This document shows positions 53,117 to 61,617 of a stretch of 64,000 nt of DNA, piece after piece (the first letter of the stretch is position 1; each line of letters opens with the position of its first letter). The stretch is taken from contig NZ_DF967965.1 of assembly GCF_001050195.2 (NCBI RefSeq), forward strand, positions 1,505,150-1,569,149. The letters are read 5' to 3'. The notes below the pieces were generated by a model, which had not been told where the DNA came from, did no database searches, and saw nothing but the letters and a program-made list of their open reading frames with translations. The position numbers and the translations under genes are program-made. This stretch comes from Anaerolinea thermolimosa (GTDB lineage Bacteria > Chloroflexota > Anaerolineae > Anaerolineales > Anaerolineaceae).

Positions 53117-54592
53117 ATGATCTCAGAACGAAAAGCCAAGATTGTTGCCACAATTGGCCCTGCATGTCACTCTAAAGAAATGCTCAGGCGTTTAATTCAA
53201 GCGGGTATTGATGTTGCCCGCTTGAATTTTTCCCATGGAACTCATGCAGAACATGCCGAAAGGATTTTGATACTTCGGGAACTTTCCGAAGAGCTTAAAA
53301 AACCTGTTACCATCCTGCAAGATCTACAAGGGCCTAAGCTGCGGGTGGCTGAATTTTCGGGAGAAATTCACCTGATCCCTGGCGATATCATCCTCCTATC
53401 TTCTAAAAATAAAAATGGGGAAGCTGTCAACTCTCAGTCCAACCGTATCTTTGTTCCCATGGACGTTCCAGACCTGGAGAAGGCTGTTCATCCAGGTAGC
53501 CGGATATTAATGGACGATGGGAAAATTGAGTTGTCGGTGCTCCACGTGACCTCCGATTCGGTAGAGGCTTCGGTAGTTACAGGTGGCATCCTGACTTCTA
53601 ACAAAGGTGTTAACCTCCCGGATGCTAATTTTTCAATCCCCGGCTTTACCGAAAAAGACCAGGAAGATCTGGCATTTGGCGTTAACCAGGGCGTCGATAT
53701 GGTGGCTGTCTCTTTTGTCCGCCATGCTGATGATATTAACCGGGTTAAGCAAGCTATCCAACAATATTCTCCATCCCGGATTCCAATCCCGGTAATCGCA
53801 AAAATAGAACTCCCAGAGGCGATTAAAAACCTTCATGAAATCATTCACGCCGCTGATGGGGTCATGGTTGCCCGTGGAGATCTGGGAGTTGAAATGTCTG
53901 CTGCTGCAGTCCCTACATTGCAGAAAGAGATCATCCGCCTGGCAAACCGCCACGCCAAACTGGTGATCACCGCCACCCAAATGCTGGAATCCATGATCCA
54001 TAACCCGCGCCCCACCCGTGCCGAGGCTTCTGATGTGGCCAATGCCATCTTTGATGGTTCTGATGCTGTCATGCTTTCAGCCGAAACTGCAGCCGGTGAA
54101 TATCCAATCGAGTCCGTAAACATGATGGATGCCATAATCCGAGATGCCGAAGCCCATTATGAAACATGGGGACACTATCGTGACCTTCCTGAAGAGGCCA
54201 TGCAAAATGATGCTCTCTCGATTACAGCTGCAGCCCGTGAACTCGCCCACGACCGCGATGTTACTGCAATTGCCGTGTTCACCGAAACCGGCCGCACTGC
54301 ACTTTTTGCCAGCAAAGCTAGGCCAAAAGTTCCTATTCTCGCCTTCACTCCATCCCGGGAAACTTACCGTCGGTTAAGCCTGTACTGGGGTGTCACTCCA
54401 GTCCTTGTACCAACCGTATATTCAGTTGAGTCGTTGATTGCTACCGTCAATGACGCCGCAACTCAGATTACTGCTCTGCAACCCGGTCAGCAAATTGTAC
54501 TGGTCTCGGGTCTGCCCGTTGGTGCAATGAAACAACCCAATTTTATTTTCCTGCATACCATTGGTGAGGTTTACAACTCTCGAGGCTCTTAA
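53117..54592 (+). CDS. pyk: Pyruvate kinase
   Basis: A 491-aa glycolytic enzyme. N-terminal KIVATIGPACHS; substrate motif DLQGPKLRVAEF; B-domain; catalytic lysine in IPVIAKIELPEAIKNL; VMVARGDLGVEM; MLESMIHNPRPTRAEASDVANAI and AVMLSAETAAGEYP; then the C-terminal allosteric domain (ALSITAAARELAHDRDVTAIAVFTETGRTA). There is no extra PEP-utiliser domain. It starts 36 bp after rocD. Confidence 0.97.
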   Translation: MISERKAKIVATIGPACHSKEMLRRLIQAGIDVARLNFSHGTHAEHAERILILRELSEELKKPVTILQDLQGPKLRVAEFSGEIHLIPGDIILLSSKNKNGEAVNSQSNRIFVPMDVPDLEKAVHPGSRILMDDGKIELSVLHVTSDSVEASVVTGGILTSNKGVNLPDANFSIPGFTEKDQEDLAFGVNQGVDMVAVSFVRHADDINRVKQAIQQYSPSRIPIPVIAKIELPEAIKNLHEIIHAADGVMVARGDLGVEMSAAAVPTLQKEIIRLANRHAKLVITATQMLESMIHNPRPTRAEASDVANAIFDGSDAVMLSAETAAGEYPIESVNMMDAIIRDAEAHYETWGHYRDLPEEAMQNDALSITAAARELAHDRDVTAIAVFTETGRTALFASKARPKVPILAFTPSRETYRRLSLYWGVTPVLVPTVYSVESLIATVNDAATQITALQPGQQIVLVSGLPVGAMKQPNFIFLHTIGEVYNSRGS

Positions 54593-54623
54593 ATTATCTG
54601 ACACGACACAGGAGCGTTCCTAT

Positions 54624-55478
54624 ATGCCTTCTCCTTTTACCGATATTATTGAGACTTCCGAATTAGCCAGCCATCTCGAAGACCCTGATTGGTTAATATT
54701 TGATTGCCGCTTTAACCTTGCAAACCCTTCCTGGGGTGAAAAGGAATATTTCAGGTCTCACATACCAGGGGCAATCTATGCGCATCTTGACCGACATCTT
54801 TCAGGGCCAGTAACCTCACATACCGGGCGTCATCCCCTGCCCGAACCGAAGAAGTTTGTGGAACAGTTATCAGCCTGGGGAGTGGATTCACATAAACAGG
54901 TCGTGGTGTATGATTCTCTGAGCGGTGAATTCGCCGCCCGGCTTTGGTGGCTCCTGAATTATTATGGCCATTCACAGGTTGCGGTTTTAAACGGAGGTTT
55001 CACCAAATGGGAGGCTGAAGGTCACCCCACCCGTTCAGGTGATGAAGAAAACCGACCCTCCACATTTATTCCCACCCTGCATCCCGAAATGCTTGTCACG
55101 ACCCAGGAAATTGAGCGCCTCTATCAAGACCCTGAGTTTCTTGTTATTGATGCTCGTGCTCCAGCACGTTTTGCTGGCCGGGAAGAACCCATTGACCCTG
55201 TTGCTGGTCATATTCCCGGAGCTGTGAACCGTTTCCATGGGAATAATTTATCTCCCAGTGGGACTATTCTAAGCCCGGAAGAATTAAGGCAAGAATTCCG
55301 CCATCTTATCGGCCATCGCAATTCTCGGAATGTCATCGTTTATTGCGGCTCTGGCGTCACTTCCTGTCATCATGTGCTCGCTATGCACCTGGCAGGCATT
55401 GGATTCCCCAGGCTTTATGCAGGTTCCTGGAGCGAATGGATTCGCGATCCCTCTCACCCTGTCGACCGCGAAGATTAG
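54624..55478 (+). CDS. sseA: Two-domain rhodanese, thiosulfate or 3-mercaptopyruvate sulfurtransferase
   Basis: 284 aa from the ATG at 54624 (AGGAG ahead); an earlier frame start at 54561 overlaps pyruvate kinase. Two rhodanese domains: the first, SELASHLEDPDWLIFDCRF to about 140, is structural; the second carries the catalytic C241 in YCGSGVTSC, the loop form CGSGVT typical of mercaptopyruvate sulfurtransferases. HIPGAVNRF is the conserved GH/IPGA segment. It may supply sulfane sulfur for the Fe-S and tRNA thiolation systems elsewhere in the window. Confidence 0.93.
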   Translation: MPSPFTDIIETSELASHLEDPDWLIFDCRFNLANPSWGEKEYFRSHIPGAIYAHLDRHLSGPVTSHTGRHPLPEPKKFVEQLSAWGVDSHKQVVVYDSLSGEFAARLWWLLNYYGHSQVAVLNGGFTKWEAEGHPTRSGDEENRPSTFIPTLHPEMLVTTQEIERLYQDPEFLVIDARAPARFAGREEPIDPVAGHIPGAVNRFHGNNLSPSGTILSPEELRQEFRHLIGHRNSRNVIVYCGSGVTSCHHVLAMHLAGIGFPRLYAGSWSEWIRDPSHPVDRED

Positions 55479-56057
55479 TCATGTGGACTCACCACCGAAT
55501 CGATTTAAAAATGAGGACATGGAAATCCAAATTTCTGCGCGCCTTCTCTTAAAAATCCCCCAGCGCCATAAGCTGATTGGATTGTACGCATTGGCTAACA
55601 ACCAGGCATAGAAGTTTTCCCAGAATTCTCCAAATCTCCCCAGCCGGCTCCTGTAGAAAATCACAGTAAATCCAAACCTTTGCATCGGGTGCCACTCGCC
55701 AGGTTTTTCAGGAGGTGGAAACAAAGATGTGACTCCCATCACAGCGCGCAAGGACATCAAAGGGGGAGTATTTTTAATATAAATCGCAGCTTTCCGTAAG
55801 GAAGAGCGAAACATTCGTTGTGTTTTTACCGCCCATGCCAGATCTATCTCTTTTCCCGGTAAAGGAGGAAGATGCTCATTCCAGAGATGGATCGCCAGTA
55901 CAGGGTCTCCTCTCTTGATCTCCAATCCATCAACCGTCATGGCATGGTGAGCGCGCGTCACCTGGAGCTTAACCAGGCATTCGGGATCTGAACAAAATGG
56001 GAAGCCCCCCATCCATTGGCACAACCAGTAGTCAAACTTTCTCACAAGAGCCCGCAT
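55479..56057 (-). CDS. Hypothetical protein, possibly YkoP-like
   Basis: A 192-aa soluble protein, rich in W, F and basic residues (many near the C-terminus, LWRWGIFKRRRAEIW). The segment KRGDPVLAIHLWNEHLPPLPGKEIDLAWAV resembles the YkoP-like domain found alone or attached to polysaccharide deacetylases; the link is my recollection and should be treated as tentative. Stop is directly adjacent to the sseA stop, and the next small membrane gene lies 3 bp upstream, so the two form an operon. No catalytic residues can be named. Confidence 0.7.
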   Translation of the reverse strand: MRALVRKFDYWLCQWMGGFPFCSDPECLVKLQVTRAHHAMTVDGLEIKRGDPVLAIHLWNEHLPPLPGKEIDLAWAVKTQRMFRSSLRKAAIYIKNTPPLMSLRAVMGVTSLFPPPEKPGEWHPMQRFGFTVIFYRSRLGRFGEFWENFYAWLLANAYNPISLWRWGIFKRRRAEIWISMSSFLNRFGGEST

Positions 56058-56060
56058 GAC

Positions 56061-56441
56061 TTATCCAGTAACCAGTACAATCCCAACAATGATTACCAAC
56101 GTTCCTAGCCATTGCGTAAAGCTGATTGCTTCCTTGAAAAAGAGCATTCCGCCGAGAACATGTACCCCGATAACCGCTAACCCGGTAGTGAGTGGAAATG
56201 CAATGTGCAAAGGTAAATACTTCAATAACCAGGTAAGGGTAACCACCGTAACCAGTCCGGCCAGGTTTCCTGCCACCTGCCATGCCAGGAACTCCCCAAT
56301 CCGTGTGCTCTGGATAGAATATTTAAAGCATACATTCGCCACCACATTGAATATCATATTCCCTACCACCAGGGCCAGAGGGAGCGCCGTTTTATCTGCC
56401 TGGTGCATCCATAAAAATATTCTTGCGGGTTGTTGATTCAT
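56061..56441 (-). CDS. Small EamA/SMR-like membrane transporter
   Basis: A 126-aa protein with four predicted membrane helices: LPLALVVGNMIFNVVANVCF; the AWQVAGNLAGLVTVVTLTWL region; LHIAFPLTTGLAVIGVHVLG; and LGTLVIIVGIVLVTG. KEAISFTQWLGTLVII is a typical DMT-superfamily C-terminal segment. Such four-helix proteins work as dimers and export lipids, amines or other small molecules. Cotranscription with the upstream-unknown YkoP-like gene suggests a role in the cell envelope, but this is a guess. Confidence 0.8.
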   Translation of the reverse strand: MNQQPARIFLWMHQADKTALPLALVVGNMIFNVVANVCFKYSIQSTRIGEFLAWQVAGNLAGLVTVVTLTWLLKYLPLHIAFPLTTGLAVIGVHVLGGMLFFKEAISFTQWLGTLVIIVGIVLVTG

Positions 56442-56503
56442 CTCCAGGCCTCCTTGTCTACCTGAAGTATAGTGGGATTTCCCCTACCAGAAAATGATTG
56501 GCT

Positions 56504-56538
56504 GTTAAAAAAAGGCTAACCGTTTATGGTTAACCTTT
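56504..56538 (-). terminator. Terminator of the korAB operon
   Basis: AAAGGCTAACC (56511-56521) and GGTTAACCTTT (56528-56538) form an 11-bp stem with one mismatch and loop GTTTAT; on the minus strand a run of seven T follows. It lies 50 bp after the korB stop. Confidence 0.8.
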
Positions 56539-56587
56539 CTTTCCATACCATTAATTCTTCGGAACAGAAGTCTTCAAGGGGTTAGCT

Positions 56588-57634
56588 TTATGCAGAAAAC
56601 ATCCATTCATTAACCATCCGAATAGTCTCTGAGGGTGGACGGATTTCCTGTTCGGTCATCCGATTAAAGGGTTTTTCAGGAAATTTATACAGATCAAATA
56701 TGGATGGCTCATCAGGGTTCACATAAATTAGCCCTGTGAGTAATTCTCGTTTTACCCGGGCTTCTTCCAACACCTTGAAAGCTGCTTGCCGATCCCGGGG
56801 ATCATAATCGGTTCCCAGTTTATGCAGGGTGATCATCGAACCATCATAGAGTTCAACGTCTCGCGTATCGCCTTCCGCAAAATCCTCAATCGTGAGCATG
56901 TCACGAGCAGGAGTAAAAATTAAATCATGCAGGCGAACCTCATGCTCCTTTCCAAACACATAGGAATGAATGGTATCATCCTTGTTGTTGAAAGTAACGC
57001 ATGGACTAATAATATCCAGAACGGCTACTCCTCGATGACTTATGGCCGCCTTAATTAATTCCTTAACCTGCTTGGGATCACCGGCAAAAGAGCGCGCTAC
57101 AAATGTAGCATTGGAAGCCAGGGCTTCTAAGCAAATATCCACCGGTAGGAAGAGGTTAGTTCCTTCATGTTTTAAAGTCAGTCCTTTTTCTGCCGTCGCG
57201 GAAAACTGTCCTTTGGTTAAGCCATACACTCCGTTGTTTTCTACAATATAAACCATCGGCAGGTTTCGACGAATTAAGTGCTTAAATTGGCCAAGCCCAA
57301 TGGATGCCGTATCTCCGTCTCCGCTGACGCCAATCCCCTTCAAAGTCATATCCGCAAACAAAGTTCCCAGCGCCATGGAAGGCATTCTCCCATGAAGCCC
57401 ATTGAAAGAGAAACTGCGGTTCAAGAAATACGCCGGGCTTTTACTTGAGCAACCAATGCCGCTGAATTTTACAATTTTTTCCGGGATGACGTCCAATTCA
57501 TACATCGCAGCAATAATCTGGTTAGAAATAGCGTTATGACCGCATCCCTGACACAAAGTACTGGGCAAGCCCTTATAATCCGCACGGCTCAACCCCACTT
57601 TATTGATTCCAGTTTGAGCATCAACCGTGGTCAT
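56588..57634 (-). CDS. 2-oxoacid:ferredoxin oxidoreductase beta subunit (KorB-like)
   Basis: 348 aa from the ATG at 57634, overlapping the alpha stop as ATGA and preceded by AGGAGG. The TPP-binding core is STLCQGCGHNAISN, then GIGCSSKSPAYFLN, FADMTLKGIGVSGDGDTAS and RRNLPMVYIVENNGVYGLTKGQFSAT. It decarboxylates a 2-oxoacid with CoA and reduces ferredoxin together with the alpha subunit. Probable substrate is 2-oxoglutarate, but pyruvate or other oxoacids are possible. Confidence 0.92.
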   Translation of the reverse strand: MTTVDAQTGINKVGLSRADYKGLPSTLCQGCGHNAISNQIIAAMYELDVIPEKIVKFSGIGCSSKSPAYFLNRSFSFNGLHGRMPSMALGTLFADMTLKGIGVSGDGDTASIGLGQFKHLIRRNLPMVYIVENNGVYGLTKGQFSATAEKGLTLKHEGTNLFLPVDICLEALASNATFVARSFAGDPKQVKELIKAAISHRGVAVLDIISPCVTFNNKDDTIHSYVFGKEHEVRLHDLIFTPARDMLTIEDFAEGDTRDVELYDGSMITLHKLGTDYDPRDRQAAFKVLEEARVKRELLTGLIYVNPDEPSIFDLYKFPEKPFNRMTEQEIRPPSETIRMVNEWMFSA

Positions 57635-59478
57635 TTTTCCTCCTGAGATAGAATCTCGTCGATTATCCACCGAGCACTCAACGGCAATCCATTTACTCTG
57701 GCAACCTTCCGGAAATGAGAAGCCTGTTCAGGATAATTGATCATAAGAATCTGACGTAGTTGCCCATCGCGGTTGATTTCTACCACGTAAATTCGCTCAT
57801 GCGTCCTTACAAACTCATCCACTTCTTGGGTAAAAGGCCACCCTCGAATTCGCATGTAATCAGTTTTTATCCCCCGGTCTGCAAGCTTCAAACGGGCTTC
57901 CTGAACCGCCGCATCTGTTGAGCCAACAGCAATGATTCCTGCTTGTGCCTGTTCCATGCGTTGAATCACCGGGCCTGGCATATAAGATTTAGCCGTCTGT
58001 ATCTTCTTTGCCAACCGGAGGATATTCCGTTCCCAGACTTCCGGGTCTTCCGAATATCGCGCATATTCATCGTGTCCGGTTCCACGGGTAAAGTAAGCGC
58101 TTCGGGGGTTGAGGTTTCCTGGTAAAGTCCGATACGGAATCCCGTCGCCATCCACATCCAGATAGCGCCCCCACTTTTTCCCTGTTTTTGCTTCAAACAG
58201 GTCCAGGTCACCTTCCCAGAGCACCTTTCCCCGGTCCATCGGTCGGTCAGGGTATTCAAAAGGCTGGCCCATCCATTGATTCATCCCTAAATCCAGATCA
58301 CTTAACACTACCACAGGCATTTGCAACCTTTCAGCAATGTCAAAAGCTTTCCAGCCAAACTCAAAGCACTCATTCATATTCCCGGGGAAGAGCTGGATGA
58401 AATTAGTATCGCCATGCCCCATAAAATACACCCCGGTCAGGTCTCCCTGAGCTGTACGAGTAGGCAACCCTGTACTGGGCCCAACTCTTTGCACATCCCA
58501 GACGACCAGAGGTACTTCTGCAAAATATGCCAGACCGAGGTATTCTGTCATCAGGCTCAGGCCAGGGCCTGCAGTAGCCGTCATCGCTCGTAAACCTCCC
58601 CATCCGGCTCCAACCAGCATACCAATGGCGGCAATTTCATCTTCGGCCTGAACAATCATGTAATTTTGTTCCCCAGTTTCCTTGTTCATACGAAGTTCAG
58701 GCAAATATTCTATTAACGCTTCAGGGAGTGAAGAACCCGGTGTAATTGGGTACCAGGCCACAAACTGAACTCCTCCATAAATGGCCCCCAGCGCTGCCGC
58801 TGTATTGCCATCCGAAAGGATCATTCCTTCGGTTGCTTTCATAGGCTGAAGGCGATAGGTGTGGTTCTCCTGGAGATTAGCAGCGGCCCAATCATATGCC
58901 ACCCGGATCGCTGCAAGGTTCGTTTCAACCGGCTTGGCACGCCCTTTGAAGTGATATTCCAGTGCAGCCCGGATGGCTTCCATATCGATACCAATCAACC
59001 AGGCCAGAACTCCCACATAAATCATATTCGAAACAAAATCTCTTAATTGGGGCGTGATATCGATACTTCGGATTAATTGTTTTACCGGCATCGGGTAATA
59101 CGTTAAATCGCTACGCGTCGGGGTCAATTTGATATCATCCGAATAAAGAACCATTCCCCCTGGCACAACATAGTCGAGATCTTGAATGAACGTCGCCGGG
59201 TTCATCGCCACAATAATATCGTCTTTTTCCACCCTGGCAGTAAATCCATCTTTATTTACTCGAATCGAATACCACGTGGGTAATCCCTGGATATTCGATG
59301 GAAATATATTCTTACCCGAAACAGGGATTCCCATTTTAAAAATGGCCCGTAAGACGGTCAAGTTAGATGTAGCACTCCCCGAACCATTAACCGTACAAAA
59401 AGTAATTGAAAAATCATTAACTACTGGTTGCCGTTCCGGGGTAGATGTCGAAATCATATCTGGTTGATGTTGAGACAT
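57631..59478 (-). CDS. 2-oxoacid:ferredoxin oxidoreductase, fused gamma-alpha subunit (KorA-like)
   Basis: 615 aa from the ATG at 59478 (AAGGAG ahead). Residues about 20-190 are the gamma domain (FCTVNGSGSATSNLTVLRAIF, PSNIQGLPTWYSIRV), followed by the alpha domain (AALGAIYGGVQFVAWYPITPGSS, AEDEIAAIGMLVGAGWGGLRAMTATAGPGLSLM, RVGPSTGLPTRTAQGD) and a C-terminal domain ending with MRIRGWPF and VVEINRDGQLRQIL. This gamma-alpha fusion is typical of KorAB-type enzymes of many anaerobes. No delta ferredoxin subunit is present, so soluble ferredoxin is the acceptor. Confidence 0.93.
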   Translation of the reverse strand: MSQHQPDMISTSTPERQPVVNDFSITFCTVNGSGSATSNLTVLRAIFKMGIPVSGKNIFPSNIQGLPTWYSIRVNKDGFTARVEKDDIIVAMNPATFIQDLDYVVPGGMVLYSDDIKLTPTRSDLTYYPMPVKQLIRSIDITPQLRDFVSNMIYVGVLAWLIGIDMEAIRAALEYHFKGRAKPVETNLAAIRVAYDWAAANLQENHTYRLQPMKATEGMILSDGNTAAALGAIYGGVQFVAWYPITPGSSLPEALIEYLPELRMNKETGEQNYMIVQAEDEIAAIGMLVGAGWGGLRAMTATAGPGLSLMTEYLGLAYFAEVPLVVWDVQRVGPSTGLPTRTAQGDLTGVYFMGHGDTNFIQLFPGNMNECFEFGWKAFDIAERLQMPVVVLSDLDLGMNQWMGQPFEYPDRPMDRGKVLWEGDLDLFEAKTGKKWGRYLDVDGDGIPYRTLPGNLNPRSAYFTRGTGHDEYARYSEDPEVWERNILRLAKKIQTAKSYMPGPVIQRMEQAQAGIIAVGSTDAAVQEARLKLADRGIKTDYMRIRGWPFTQEVDEFVRTHERIYVVEINRDGQLRQILMINYPEQASHFRKVARVNGLPLSARWIIDEILSQEEK

Positions 59479-59497
59479 AAATACTCCTTGGAATGGA

Positions 59498-60205
59498 TCA
59501 CTCAAAAGTTTGCCTTCTGACAGATGGAGCCCTTGCCTGAAGCAAATCAGCATGCTCAAGCAAAGCCCGGTAACCCCGGTCTACTTCGCCTTGCCGGATG
59601 GCTTCAACCATCTGACGATGGTAATTCCAGACCGTCTTTAAGTAATGAATGTCTGTATAGAGAGCCAAACCAACCGCCTCATACAAATCCCAGTAAGCTT
59701 CCAGAATCCCAAAAACAAAAGGATTTTCCAGCCGTTTGAAAATAGTCAGATGAAGTTCCCGATGCTCAGGGTGTGGAATCTGGGGGGGATCGCTTGACAA
59801 TTTTTCTTCTGCCTTTTTCAGCAGACATTCCAATACCTCAAGATCATTTTCCGTTAATAAAGAGACCGCCTGATACCAGTAGGCGGCCTCGATGTGGGTT
59901 CGTAATTCAGCAAATCGGCGGAAATTTCGTTCATCCACCAGCATGGCATAATTCAAGCTATGGATGACTGCCGGCTTAAATGAATAACTTAATCGGCGAA
60001 TGCCTGTTTTCGGCTTTACCTCCACCACACCCAGGGCTCGAGCTACTTCAAGCTGCTCTCTCAAGCTCGCCAGGCTAACCCCTAATTCTCGGCTGATTAC
60101 AGAGAGTGCCGGTAATCGTTCTCCATCCGAGAAATGGGTAGCCAGATATATCAAAAAAGGAGAGAAGTAATCCGAAAAGGGTTTTTCGCCAGAATAGCTA
60201 GCCAT
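59498..60205 (-). CDS. GntR/FadR family transcriptional regulator
   Basis: A 235-aa regulator. Residues about 25-75 hold a winged helix (DGERLPALSVISRELGVSLASLREQLEVARALGVVEVKPKTG), and 100-225 an all-helical FCD effector domain (FAELRTHIEAAYWYQAVSLL, HRELHLTIFKRLENPFVFGILEAYWDLYE, YHRQMVEAIRQGEVDRGYRALLEHADLL) with metal-ligand histidines HREL and HRQM. FCD regulators sense carboxylic acids. It lies 19 bp upstream of korA on the same strand, so it probably controls its own operon in response to an organic acid. Confidence 0.9.
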   Translation of the reverse strand: MASYSGEKPFSDYFSPFLIYLATHFSDGERLPALSVISRELGVSLASLREQLEVARALGVVEVKPKTGIRRLSYSFKPAVIHSLNYAMLVDERNFRRFAELRTHIEAAYWYQAVSLLTENDLEVLECLLKKAEEKLSSDPPQIPHPEHRELHLTIFKRLENPFVFGILEAYWDLYEAVGLALYTDIHYLKTVWNYHRQMVEAIRQGEVDRGYRALLEHADLLQARAPSVRRQTFE

Positions 60206-60275
60206 ATTTAATCAGTTTAATCTGTTTAATCGTAACAATACTTTAGCACGGACAATTCATAATGTCAAGATGCAT

Positions 60276-60416
60276 TCATGATGTGTTTGTCCCAAAAATG
60301 GTGGGCGACTTTTGAAACCCCACATATGGGGGCAAATCCGCCTGATTTACAACTTTTTATCACCATATGTGGCAAGCAATCAAAAACCAACCAGATATGG
60401 GACAAACACTCATGAT
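60276..60416 (-). mobile_element. MITE-like element, copy 2 (inverted), with 7-bp target duplication
   Basis: The element is 60283-60409 (127 bp), in opposite orientation to copy 1, with only three base differences. Its ends are a perfect 12-bp terminal inverted repeat, GTGTTTGTCCCA and TGGGACAAACAC. TCATGAT flanks it directly on both sides (60276-60282 and 60410-60416). It lies in the 245-bp gap between the GntR gene (upstream of its start) and the M20 hydrolase, which otherwise holds no gene. Confidence 0.9.
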
Positions 60417-60450
60417 TTATTTGGTCTAATTAGGGACTAAATCGGCGTGT

Positions 60451-61617
60451 TCAACCCAACCATTCGCGAACCACCCCAGTCATCAGTTCACAGGCACCAA
60501 CCATGGCGCTCTCATCAAAATCAAATTTGGGGTGATGATGGCTGTAAGATAAACCTGCATCAGGATTCGCCGAACCAACTAAAATATAACAACCGGGAAC
60601 CTCCCGTAAGATAAAAGCCATATCTTCTGAGACCATCGTTCTGCAATCCGGCTCTATCCTGCTCCCTGGAAGATTGTTTTCAATACTCGCCTTCACCCGG
60701 TTTGCCACTTCCGGGTGATTCACTACCGGCGGGGTTAGCTCAGTCACTTCAACCTCCGCCCTGCACTGCATACCCGTCGAGATGTTTCGGATAGTTTCTT
60801 CAAACCTGGTAAGCACCAGTTTCCTCACCTCTGGATCAAAAGTTCGTATCGTTCCACCCAGTTCAACTTCCTGTGGAATAATATTATAGGCTTCACCGGC
60901 CCTCACCCTGGTGATAGAAAGGACTGCGGCATTAAGAGGAGATACATTCCGTGAAACAATGGTTTGCAGCGCTTGAATAATACTTGCGCTGGTTGCAATC
61001 GGGTCAATAGCCTGGTGCGGCAAAGCCCCATGACCACCTTTACCTAAAATCCTTACTTTAAACAGGTCAGCCCCTGCCATGAGAGGCCCTTCAGTTACTC
61101 CATACCAGCCCACAGGTTTCTCATTCCAGAGATGAATTGCCAGTGCCACATCTGGACGGGGATTTTCAAGCACCCCATCTCGGATCATGGCTTCAGCCCC
61201 TCCCAAACCCTCTTCAGCCGGCTGAAATACAAATTTAACCACCCCACGCAACTCTTGTCGTATTTCTGAAAGCATCCGCGCTACGGTTAATCCAATGGCA
61301 ACATGACCATCATGTCCACAGGCATGCATTATCCCAGGGATTTCGGAAGCATAAGAAACACCGGTCTCTTCCTGAATCGGGAGTGCGTCCATATCAAAAC
61401 GGAGGAGCACCACCGGTCCATTCCCTTTGCCCCCATCCAGTAAACCCACAACACCGGTTTTTGCCACTCCGGTTTGAACTTCAATTCCAAGCCAGGATAA
61501 TTCCCCGGCAATAATTCCCGCCGTTCGAATTTCTTGAAACCCAAGTTCAGGATGTCGATGAAGTTCTCGTCGAACGTCCTGGGCAAATTGAAAGAGACGC
61601 TGTGCATCAGGCTTCAT
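60451..61617 (-). CDS. M20 family amidohydrolase (N-acyl amino acid hydrolase type)
   Basis: A 388-aa zinc hydrolase from the ATG at 61617, whose codon overlaps the ricT end by 11 bp and has AGGG ahead. Metal-site motifs: MHACGHDGHVAIGL, PAEEGLGGAEAMI and ALAIHLWNEKPVG; dimerisation segment GGHGALPHQAIDPI and a C-terminal H in YSHHHPKFDFDE. It resembles amidohydrolases acting on IAA-amino acids, N-acyl amino acids or N-acetyl-diaminopimelate. It is the last gene of the Mrp-RicT operon. Confidence 0.9.
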   Translation of the reverse strand: MKPDAQRLFQFAQDVRRELHRHPELGFQEIRTAGIIAGELSWLGIEVQTGVAKTGVVGLLDGGKGNGPVVLLRFDMDALPIQEETGVSYASEIPGIMHACGHDGHVAIGLTVARMLSEIRQELRGVVKFVFQPAEEGLGGAEAMIRDGVLENPRPDVALAIHLWNEKPVGWYGVTEGPLMAGADLFKVRILGKGGHGALPHQAIDPIATSASIIQALQTIVSRNVSPLNAAVLSITRVRAGEAYNIIPQEVELGGTIRTFDPEVRKLVLTRFEETIRNISTGMQCRAEVEVTELTPPVVNHPEVANRVKASIENNLPGSRIEPDCRTMVSEDMAFILREVPGCYILVGSANPDAGLSYSHHHPKFDFDESAMVGACELMTGVVREWLG

